Assembly (NCBI RefSeq): GCF_027107535.1
Contig: NZ_CP114283.1
Span: 9,176,001 to 9,240,000, forward strand
Length of the DNA stretch: 64,000 nt
Source of the DNA: Streptomyces aurantiacus
GTDB lineage: Bacteria > Actinomycetota > Actinomycetes > Streptomycetales > Streptomycetaceae
Reading direction: 5' to 3'
Shown here: positions 15,869 to 22,708 of the stretch, piece by piece
How the letters are laid out: each line of letters begins with the position of its first letter
Position numbering within the stretch: position 1 is the first letter of the stretch
Made by a program: the position numbers and the translations under genes
The notes under the pieces: generated by a model
The model's database searches: none
What the model was told of the DNA's origin: nothing
What the model saw: the letters and a program-made list of their open reading frames with translations, nothing else

Positions 15869-16486
15869 CTACTTCGCGGGCGGCGTCGTCTTCTTGGCCG
15901 TGGCGTTGGTGGCGGCGGTGGTCTTGCGGGCCGGGGCCTTCTTGGCCACGGGCTTGGCCACGGGCTTCTTGGCCGGGGCGGGCGCGGCCTTGACCTCGGC
16001 GGGCTTCTCGTCCTTGACCTCGACCGGCGCCGTGTTCGGCTCGACGGCGATGGCCAGCTCCTCGATCTCCTCGGCCGCCTCGCCGCGCCAGGTCTTCACG
16101 GTCTGCTCGCCGTGCTCGGCGACCTTCTCGTACGTCTCGCGCGCCTTGACGGCGTACTCGGCGGCGACGCCGACGCTGCGCAGGGCGAGGTCCTGAGCGG
16201 ACTCACCGATCTTCTTCAGGTCGGTGTCCAGGTTGGTGATGAAGCCGCTCACCCGGGTCTGGATGGTCTCCTGCGCCTCCTTGGCACGGGCGGAGGCCTT
16301 CTCCTGGACGGCGTTCGGGTCGATGCCGCGGACGGCGTCGATACGGGACGGCGCCTCGGCACGCAGCTGCTCGACGATGCCGGGCACCTTCTTGGCCTGC
16401 TGGATGGCCAGGTCGGCCGTGCCTGCGGCGAAGTAGAGCGGGGTCGGGTCGCTGAGGGTCTTGCGCAGGTCGTCGGTGATGGCCAT
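15869..16486 (-). CDS. HbhA-like helical protein with Lys/Ala/Pro tail
   Basis: 205 residues. Residues 1-150 are a continuous amphipathic helix (DLRKTLSDPTPLYFAAGTAD start, then heptad-like segments), and about 150-205 is a basic tail of repeated AKKPVAK and KKAPARK. The architecture matches mycobacterial heparin-binding haemagglutinin, in which the Lys tail binds polyanions. Streptomyces homologues lack a defined role. The gene is probably cotranscribed with, and controlled by, the XRE regulator upstream, whose stop is 134 bp away. Confidence 0.7.
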   Translation of the reverse strand: MAITDDLRKTLSDPTPLYFAAGTADLAIQQAKKVPGIVEQLRAEAPSRIDAVRGIDPNAVQEKASARAKEAQETIQTRVSGFITNLDTDLKKIGESAQDLALRSVGVAAEYAVKARETYEKVAEHGEQTVKTWRGEAAEEIEELAIAVEPNTAPVEVKDEKPAEVKAAPAPAKKPVAKPVAKKAPARKTTAATNATAKKTTPPAK

Positions 16487-16620
16487 GGTGGCGGTCCTCC
16501 CGGAATCGCTAAGGCGTGGAGCGTGAGGGTTTGTCTGTCGGTACTCCGCGGCCGACCGGGCAGATCGGGCCGGTCCGAACCGGACTCGGCCGTGCCGCGC
16601 CCGGTCGCGCCGGAACTCGG

Positions 16621-17160
16621 TCAGCTCGCGGAGGAATGCTTGTCATGCGGGCTATGCGGGTCATGCGGGTCATTCTGTGCGGCATCGCTGCCGTCGGCCG
16701 TGCGGGACCTGTCAACGACGGTGCCCCCACCATCCGTTACGCCTGTTACGTCCGTTACGCCTGTCGTGTCGGCGCCTGTGACGTCCAGAGCGTCCTCGAC
16801 GGTCTTGATCTCGAACCCGTTCTCCTTGCGGAAGGACTCGTAGATCTGGAGCAGCACCTGCTTCTGCCGCTCGGTGAGCGTCGGGTCCGCGATGATGACC
16901 GCACGCGTCTCCACCTCGTCCCGGTCGCGCTCCGCGTCGAGGATCCCGGCACGGACGTACAGCGTCTCGGCGGAGATCCGCAGGGCCTTGGCGACCTGCT
17001 GCAACACCTCCGCGCTCGGCTTGCGCAGCCCGCGCTCGATCTGGCTCAGATACGGATTGGACACCCCGGCGGCCTCGGCGAGCTGCCGCAGGCTCAACTG
17101 CGCGCTGCGCCGCTGGTCCCGCAGGTACTCACCAAGATTGCCGACGTTGAGCGATGCCAT
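16621..17160 (-). CDS. XRE-family transcriptional regulator
   Basis: 179 residues from ATG 17160. The N-terminal HTH_3 domain (about 8-65) reads LGEYLRDQRRSAQLSLRQLA, EAAGVSNPYLSQIERGLRKPS, then SAEVLQQVAKALRIS. A linker with DPTLTERQKQVLLQIYESFRKENG follows, and the tail is low complexity (repeated DVTGVTD, then DPHDPHSPHDKH). The tail is encoded by short tandem repeats at 16635-16790. A perfect 20-bp palindrome 31 bp upstream is the likely autoregulatory operator. It precedes the HbhA-like gene on the same strand. Confidence 0.88.
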   Translation of the reverse strand: MASLNVGNLGEYLRDQRRSAQLSLRQLAEAAGVSNPYLSQIERGLRKPSAEVLQQVAKALRISAETLYVRAGILDAERDRDEVETRAVIIADPTLTERQKQVLLQIYESFRKENGFEIKTVEDALDVTGADTTGVTDVTGVTDGGGTVVDRSRTADGSDAAQNDPHDPHSPHDKHSSAS

Positions 17161-17190
17161 GCCCCCACCCTGCACCACCCTTGCTAACTA

Positions 17191-17210
17191 TTGCAAGCAC
17201 GTGCTTGCAA
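17191..17210. promoter_or_regulatory. Perfect 20-bp palindromic operator
   Basis: TTGCAAGCACGTGCTTGCAA is a perfect palindrome ending 31 bp before the XRE start codon. Downstream of it, on the minus strand, lie TAGTTA (possible -10) and a GGTGGGGG-type RBS, so a bound protein would block the promoter. The TTGCA/TGCAA half-sites fit HTH-type dimer binding. Confidence 0.65.
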
Positions 17211-17424
17211 AAGTGCGCTACGCCACTCCGGGACACCGAGCCGAGGCGCGACAGTTGCCGCACAGGCATGCCTGTTGTCACCGGGGCCGGATGGGGGGCG
17301 TGGCCGCACTGCGAGGACGCGCACCTGCACGTGGACACAGGATTCCGCCAGGCACCGACCGAAGTGCGGCTCAAGAGACGCTTGCAGTCCCGGTGGCGGC
17401 CCTGTCCGGCGGTCGCGGCCCCGG

Positions 17425-17820
17425 CTACCAGATGATGACCCCGCCGCCGATGTCCAGCGCCCGCCGGGCCGCGTCCACGATGTTGTCCAGGCGGCGGCCC
17501 ACGTCGTCGGCGTGCTCGGAGGGGGATCTCGGCGGGCCTGTTTCCTGTTCCGGGCCCAGGTGCTCGGCGATCCGCGTCAGGTGCGCACGGACGAGGTCGC
17601 ACTCGGCGAGGAACGCGGGCATCTCGTCCGGCGCCACGGTGAGGTCCTCAGTGGCCAGCCGCGGAAGGAACCGCGCGCCCAGCGAACGGACCGGCTCCGA
17701 CCCCCACACCTCGGTGCGCCAGTGCTCCCCGCCCGCCGCGTCGGAGCATCCGGGCGGCACGTCCAGCACCTCGATGCCGCCCTCAGCACGGGGCACGTAC
17801 ACATCGACCGACAGACTCAT
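17425..17820 (-). CDS. Hypothetical protein
   Basis: 131 residues from ATG 17820, soluble, with no signal or membrane segment. The N-terminus SVDVYVPRAEGGIEVLDVPPG looks like a beta strand pair; the C-terminal half is helical, with LVRAHLTRIAEHLG and RRLDNIVDAARRALDIGGGVII. I do not recognise a family. It lies directly downstream of the two tRNA-like genes on the same strand, so read-through from them is possible. Confidence 0.6.
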   Translation of the reverse strand: MSLSVDVYVPRAEGGIEVLDVPPGCSDAAGGEHWRTEVWGSEPVRSLGARFLPRLATEDLTVAPDEMPAFLAECDLVRAHLTRIAEHLGPEQETGPPRSPSEHADDVGRRLDNIVDAARRALDIGGGVIIW

Positions 17821-17896
17821 GGCAGGGAGTCGACCACGGACAGGTGCCGACGGTCCACCGTGCACCGGTCATGGCACGGGGTCCGGCCGTCCCACA

Positions 17897-17971
17897 GGCA
17901 CCGGAGCAGGATTCGAACCTGCGTCCACCCGGTCTCGAGCCGGGCGCTCCGCCGCAGAGCTTCCCGGTGCC
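17897..17971 (-). tRNA. tRNA-like gene, anticodon-loop triplet CGA
   Basis: A 75-nt cloverleaf on the minus strand. It has a 4-bp D stem with a 7-nt loop containing GG, a 5-bp anticodon stem with loop CTCGAGA (triplet CGA after T33), a 5-nt variable region and a 5-bp T stem with loop TTCGAAT. The outer stem pairs over 9 bp, not 7, and pairing continues outwards for five more pairs (17972-17976 with 17892-17896). Position 8 is A, not T, and there is no encoded CCA. CGA would read Ser UCG, but the long Ser variable arm is absent. It could be a pseudo-tRNA, an orphan tRNA or a structured RNA. Confidence 0.55.
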
Positions 17972-17981
17972 CGTGGCACGA

Positions 17982-18056
17982 ACGACGGAGGCAGGGCTCG
18001 AACCCGCGTCCAACCGGATTTCAGCCGGCCGCTCCACCGCTGAGCTTCCCCGTCGC
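17982..18056 (-). tRNA. tRNA-like gene, anticodon-loop triplet GAA
   Basis: A 75-nt cloverleaf, 10 nt from its neighbour, with exactly the same element lengths: 9-bp outer stem (one extra A-T pair outside), AA linker, GCTC/GAGC D stem with 7-nt loop, 5-bp anticodon stem with loop CTGAAAT (triplet GAA, Phe), TGGAC variable region and 5-bp T stem with TTCGAGC. Outer-stem bases differ from the neighbour's but keep pairing, so the structure is conserved. It differs from the usual tRNA-Phe in its short D loop and A at position 8. No CCA is encoded. Confidence 0.55.
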
Positions 18057-18703
18057 TGTCCCGATCCGAGCCACTGACTCCCTTACGGGTCAAAGGGTTT
18101 CCGATGCGGTTCACGGACATGCGCACCAGGCTGACATCCGACGCCCGACGGTTCCACCGGATTGATTTCGCCGAGCGCTGCCGATATCACGCACCAGGAA
18201 AGCCAAGGCATTGCCCGCACGTGCTCATTCCCCTAATATCTTCTCCGTGACTGCCGGGTCGGCCATGTGCCAAGAATCAGTAGGGTTCCCGGCCTCCGAG
18301 TGAGGCCCGGGCGGGCCAGAGGGCCGCCCTTTCCCCCGCGCGTGCCGAGCACGCGTAGCGAGCGCCGCACCGCGACACGCCAAGGCGCGCCAGGCTGGCC
18401 GAGCGCACTGTATCCGCGTACCCACGTGCCCCGTTGCCACGTACGCGCATCCACGTGTCGCCCCCTGGGCACACCGACGCGACCACGCCTGCGTACAGCG
18501 TGCGTCCACGTGTCCGCACGGTCCGCTCGCGCGTATTCGTACGGCCCGTTTCCGCGCGCCCGCGCGTCTCGCCACCGTCGGCATCCACGCCGCTCCCCAC
18601 TCCAGCGCTCACCGTTCCATCACCCCGACACGGGCGGGGTCAAATTCGCCGCGTGGCGATTCCCCATGCCCTGATCCGGAATCCACCGAGAAGAAAGAAG
18701 AGA
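18057..18703. other. 647-bp region without a convincing gene
   Basis: Near 18287-18312 there is an imperfect stem (CCCGGCCTC/GAGGCCCGGG). From 18420 to 18515 the sequence is rich in CACGT-centred hexamers, with CCACGTG written four times or nearly so. The last 60 bases are relatively AT-rich, with AAGAAAGAAGAG as the RBS region of the next gene. Short frames here have no RBS or Streptomyces codon pattern. Confidence 0.5.
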
Positions 18704-19564
18704 ATGCCCAACGACTTCAACCAGCAGGTCATCGAAGAATTCCGCGCCAACGCCGGGGAGGTCGGCGGCTATTTCGAGGGCGCCCGGCTGATCCTGCTCA
18801 CCACCACGGGGGCCCATTCCGGCGAGCGCCGCACCACCCCTCTCGGCTACTACCCCGACGGCGGCGGCAGCGTGCTGGTCATCGCCTCGGCCGGCGGCGG
18901 GCCGAAGCACCCGGACTGGTACCACAATCTCGTCGCGCGACCCCAAGTCACCGTGGAGACAGGGGTGTTCACGTACGAGGCCAAGGCCGAGGTGCTGACG
19001 GGCGCCGCACGCGACGAGGCCTTCGCCCGCGCGGTCGAGGCCGACTCCGGCTGGGCGGAATACCAGGCCGGTACCCGTCGCGTGATCCCGGTCGTCGCCC
19101 TCCACGAGATCGCCGGCGACGGCCCGCCGAACGTGAACGCCTCCTCGATGGGGCAGGCGGTCAAGGCGATCCATGACGCGTTCCGCCGCGAACTCACCCT
19201 GATCCGCAAGGAGATCGGTGAGGCGGGTCCCACGCTCGGCGCCCAGCTCCGCATCAACTGCCTGACCTTGTGCCAGGGCCTGCACAACCACCACACCGGC
19301 GAGGACCTCGCCATGTTCCCCTTCCTGGCCGACCACCACCCGGAGCTCTCCCCCGCCCTGGACCGCCTGCGCGAGGAACACGTACAGATCGCCGCCCTGA
19401 CCGCGGAGTTGAAGCAGGTCATCGGTACGGCTCAGGCGGACCCCGCACACGTACGCGAGGAGGTCGAGCGCCTCACCGCCGCACTGGAGGCGCATCTGAC
19501 CTACGAGGAGGAGCAGTTGATCCCCGTGCTCGACGCTCCGGCAGGGTCCGGCGACGCCCCCTAG
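18704..19564 (+). CDS. Deazaflavin-dependent nitroreductase-hemerythrin fusion
   Basis: 286 residues from ATG 18704. Residues 1-135 match the Ddn/F420 split-barrel family: GGYFEGARLILLTTTGAHSG, RTTPLGYYPDGGG and GGPKHPDWYHNLVARPQVTVE. Residues about 150-275 are a hemerythrin-like four-helix bundle with GLHNHHTGEDLAMFPFL (HxxxE), REEHVQIA and EAHLTYEEEQLIPVL, giving the His/Glu set for a di-iron site. An F420-linked oxidoreductase tethered to an O2- or NO-binding iron centre suggests a redox or nitrosative role (inference). No signal peptide is seen. Confidence 0.85.
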   Translation: MPNDFNQQVIEEFRANAGEVGGYFEGARLILLTTTGAHSGERRTTPLGYYPDGGGSVLVIASAGGGPKHPDWYHNLVARPQVTVETGVFTYEAKAEVLTGAARDEAFARAVEADSGWAEYQAGTRRVIPVVALHEIAGDGPPNVNASSMGQAVKAIHDAFRRELTLIRKEIGEAGPTLGAQLRINCLTLCQGLHNHHTGEDLAMFPFLADHHPELSPALDRLREEHVQIAALTAELKQVIGTAQADPAHVREEVERLTAALEAHLTYEEEQLIPVLDAPAGSGDAP

Positions 19565-19619
19565 CCCGGTCGGCGGGGAATGCCGTTCACCGAAGGCGAC
19601 CCACGCGCGGCCACGGCCC

Positions 19620-21860
19620 TCACTCGAACGGCAACGACCGCGCGTGGACGACGTCCAGCCTGGACACGGCCCGTGTCAGGACGACGTACAGCTGGTTCAG
19701 CCCCCGCCCCCACCCCGGTCCCGTCACCTGCCCCTGCCCGTCTCCCTGCTGTCCCGGCGTCCACCCCTGCTCGCTGTCTCGGCCCGGCCCCCGGCCTCCT
19801 TCACTTACCGGCCCGTCCGCGATCGTCGCCGGCTCCACGGCGACGACGTGGTCGTACTCGAGTCCCTTCGCGGCTCCGGCCGGCAACACGGTGGTTCGAG
19901 CCCTGAGTTGGTCCACATCGGCCACTTCGATCCCGGCGGCGGCGAGCGCCTCCCGCACCCGTTCGACGTCCGGGCCGGCCGCGATGACCCCCACGGACCC
20001 TTCGTGGGCGAGCGCCCGGCGGACGGCGTCGACCGTCTCGCGCAGCACGTCGTCCGTGGGGAGGATCCTCAACTCGCCGTCCTTGCGCAGGGACTGCCCC
20101 GGAGGCACCTGCACGTCCAGCCGGGCCAGTACCCGGTTGGCCAGCCCGACCACCGCCTCGGGCACCCGGAACCCGATGGTCAACGGCACGACCGACGCCT
20201 CGGGCTTTCCCAGGTGCGCGAGCAGCTCGCCCCACTCCCGCGCGGCCCACGGTGTGGTCCCCTGGGCGAGGTCGCCGAGGACCGTGACCGACCCGAAGGT
20301 GGCGCGCCGGCCGATCGCACGGCATTCCATCGGCGACAGGTCCTGCGCCTCGTCGATGACCAAGTGTCCGTATCCGACGGGGTGTTCGACCAGTCCGGCC
20401 ACCTCGTCGAGCAGCACCAGATCGGCGGTGGACCAGCGGGCCGACTTCCACGACCGGGGCGGCCGCGCCCACAGGACCGCCTTCTGCTCGTCCGCGTCCA
20501 GTACCCCGTCCGCCGCCGCGGCCAGTGCGTCCGGGTCGGTGAGCAGCTCCGCGACGACCTCCTCCGGCCGCACCCTGGGCCACACGGCGTCGACGTACGC
20601 GCTCACGGGCCGTGCCCGCGAGACCTTCTGCAGCCAGGCGTTCGCCGGGGGCCCGGCCCGCAGTTCCGCCTGAGCCTGCAGTTGCCGCACGACCCGGGTC
20701 CGTACGCGCTCCCGTCCGACGGCGTACGGCGGCTCCTCCGCCCGTACGTCCGCCACGATCCGCGCGAGCGCTCCGGCGGGCACCCGCCAGCGGTACGAAC
20801 CGTCGGGCACGGCCAGGTCGTCGGCGACGGCCGGGTTCACCCGGGCGTACAGGGCGCGCCGCAGCACCTCCGCCATGCGGGCGTCGTGCTTGACGACGGC
20901 GGCCGTCTCGTCGTCCTCGCCCCTGATCGGGTGCCGGCCGATCTCGTCGGCGATCGTGGACTGCCGCACGCCGGTCTCGCCGAGCGCGGGGAGCACCTCC
21001 GAGATGTAGGAGAGGAAGGTGGGGTTCGGCCCGAGGATCAGCAGTCCCCCGCGCCGGATGCGCTGCGGATACGTGTAGAGCAGGTACGCGGCCCGGTGCA
21101 GCCCGACGGCCGTCTTGCCAGTGCCGGGCGCGCCCTGGACGCACACGGACACGGCGAGGTCCGCCCGTACGAGGTCGTCCTGGTCCGGCTGGATGGTCGC
21201 GGCGATGTCGCGCATCGGGCCGACACGGGGGCGCTCGATCTCGCTCGCGAGAATGCGGCTCCCCTTCCGGGGGCTCCTCGGGCGCTCGTTGCCGCCGAGG
21301 TGCTCGTCCCCGCCGAGGCGCTCGTCCTCCAGCCCGGTGAGGTCGGCGGAGTCCCCTCGGCTGCCCGGCGCCCAGCCGAACCGCCGCCGCACGTCCACAC
21401 CCTGTGGATCGCGGGCGCTCGCCTGGTAGAAGGCGCGGGAGACGGGCGCACGCCAGTCGACGACGAGGGGCGGGGCCGCGGGGTGCTCGCTGATCCTCCG
21501 CCGTCCGATGTGATAGCTCTGCCCGGCATGGTCACCGGCGGCCGGGCGGTCCCTCCCGTGGTCCAGCCGCCCGAAGAACAGCGGGCCTTCGGGCAGCTCG
21601 CGCATCTCCTTCGCCCGGCTGCGGAGCCGGTACCCGAGGACTTCGGCGTCGGCACCGGACGCCGACACGTCCTCCCCCGAGACGACGTGTTCCTGCGCTC
21701 CTTCGACCATCGCGGCGAGGGCGGCACGGCAGACGTCGTGGTAGTCGCGTTCGCGTCGGAGGACCGCGTCAAGTGAGCGGTCGGGCGAGCGGTCCCGGGA
21801 GGCCGCGGCGGAAGGGGCCGGGGGCGGGGAGGAGCCGCGGGAGGGGTCGGCTGACGTCAT
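19620..21860 (-). CDS. HelD/HelR-like UvrD-family helicase
   Basis: 746 residues from ATG 21860. The N-terminal arm (about 35-90) is helical. PPLVVDWRAPVSRAFYQA is a signature of the HelD family. Walker A is QGAPGTGKTAVGLHRAAYLLY, Walker B region is LVIDEAQDLSP, and GFRVPEAVVGLANRVL and KGLEYDHVVAVEPA are later helicase motifs. HelD proteins bind and recycle RNA polymerase; the Streptomyces HelR form gives rifamycin tolerance (established for the family). A Gly/Gln-rich insert lies near residues 690-715. The TetR gene 40 bp upstream on the same strand may be cotranscribed. Confidence 0.85.
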   Translation of the reverse strand: MTSADPSRGSSPPPAPSAAASRDRSPDRSLDAVLRRERDYHDVCRAALAAMVEGAQEHVVSGEDVSASGADAEVLGYRLRSRAKEMRELPEGPLFFGRLDHGRDRPAAGDHAGQSYHIGRRRISEHPAAPPLVVDWRAPVSRAFYQASARDPQGVDVRRRFGWAPGSRGDSADLTGLEDERLGGDEHLGGNERPRSPRKGSRILASEIERPRVGPMRDIAATIQPDQDDLVRADLAVSVCVQGAPGTGKTAVGLHRAAYLLYTYPQRIRRGGLLILGPNPTFLSYISEVLPALGETGVRQSTIADEIGRHPIRGEDDETAAVVKHDARMAEVLRRALYARVNPAVADDLAVPDGSYRWRVPAGALARIVADVRAEEPPYAVGRERVRTRVVRQLQAQAELRAGPPANAWLQKVSRARPVSAYVDAVWPRVRPEEVVAELLTDPDALAAAADGVLDADEQKAVLWARPPRSWKSARWSTADLVLLDEVAGLVEHPVGYGHLVIDEAQDLSPMECRAIGRRATFGSVTVLGDLAQGTTPWAAREWGELLAHLGKPEASVVPLTIGFRVPEAVVGLANRVLARLDVQVPPGQSLRKDGELRILPTDDVLRETVDAVRRALAHEGSVGVIAAGPDVERVREALAAAGIEVADVDQLRARTTVLPAGAAKGLEYDHVVAVEPATIADGPVSEGGRGPGRDSEQGWTPGQQGDGQGQVTGPGWGRGLNQLYVVLTRAVSRLDVVHARSLPFE

Positions 21861-21900
21861 TCGGCCGAGAATACCCGAAAATGCAACCGAGTTAAATTTC

Positions 21901-22593
21901 TTACTTTGTCGCGTACTCCGGGAGGCCTTCCCCCAGCCTCGCGAACGCGCCCTCCGCCGCCTCGACGGCATCCTCCCGCACCTTGGCGACGTCCTCGCCC
22001 CGGGCGATCCGCCGCCAGTTCTCCATCGCGAGGATCCGCTGCACCGCGACGACCTGCCCGGCGGCGAGCCGCGCTCCGAGACTCCCGCCGAGCGCCGCGG
22101 CGAGCGCTGCCTCGGACCGCTCCAGATACTCGTACAGCCGCGCCACCAGGGACGGGGTCCCGTACAGCAGCTCGTGGAAGGCAAGGATGTGGGGGTCGCC
22201 GTTGACGCCGGTCACGGGGTCGCTCCGCTCGATCCCGGCCAGGAAGTGGAGCCGCAGCGCGTCGATCGCGGACTGCCCGGGTGCCCGCCCCCCGACCACC
22301 CGCGCGGCCTCGGTCTCGTGATCGGCGAACCGGTGCAGGACGAGGTCCTCCTTCGCGGGGAAGTACCGGAAGAGGGTCGGCTTGGAGATCTCGGCCGCGG
22401 CGGCGACCTCGGCCACGGAGACCCTCTCGAACCCTTTCGCGAGGAAGAGCTGGATGGCGACGTCGGAGACGTCCTGGTACATCCGCAGCTTCTTGCGCTC
22501 CCGCAGCCCCATGGCGTTCGCGGCGCCCACCACGGCTCTCACCTCACCCGCGCGGCTCGCACCAGCCGCGCCTCTCGCACCCGTCTCGCCCAT
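21901..22593 (-). CDS. TetR-family transcriptional regulator
   Basis: 230 residues if started at ATG 22593; ATG 22512 (MGLRERKKLRMYQDV) is an alternative that begins exactly where TetR family members usually do. The HTH is DVAIQLFLAKGFERVSVAEV, then AAAAEISKPTLFRYFPAKEDLV. The C-terminal ligand domain is helical and unassigned. It is followed after 40 bp by the helicase gene. A 14-bp palindrome (22658-22671) lies 65 bp before ATG 22593 and could be its operator. Confidence 0.85.
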   Translation of the reverse strand: MGETGARGAAGASRAGEVRAVVGAANAMGLRERKKLRMYQDVSDVAIQLFLAKGFERVSVAEVAAAAEISKPTLFRYFPAKEDLVLHRFADHETEAARVVGGRAPGQSAIDALRLHFLAGIERSDPVTGVNGDPHILAFHELLYGTPSLVARLYEYLERSEAALAAALGGSLGARLAAGQVVAVQRILAMENWRRIARGEDVAKVREDAVEAAEGAFARLGEGLPEYATK

Positions 22594-22657
22594 GCCCCGA
22601 GCCTACGCAGTTTCCGGACTCCCGCCCTCCCCTTGGACCCGGCCAGGTTGGCGGACG

Positions 22658-22671
22658 GGGACCGCGGTCCC
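22658..22671. promoter_or_regulatory. Palindrome GGGACCGCGGTCCC upstream of tetR
   Basis: A perfect 14-bp palindrome in the gap between the phosphotransferase stop and the TetR start. The same 14-mer recurs at 22799-22812 inside a longer palindrome. It is a candidate TetR operator or half of a terminator. Confidence 0.4.
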
Positions 22672-22708
22672 GGGGCCCACGACGGCACCGCGGCGATCAG
22701 CGCGGAAC

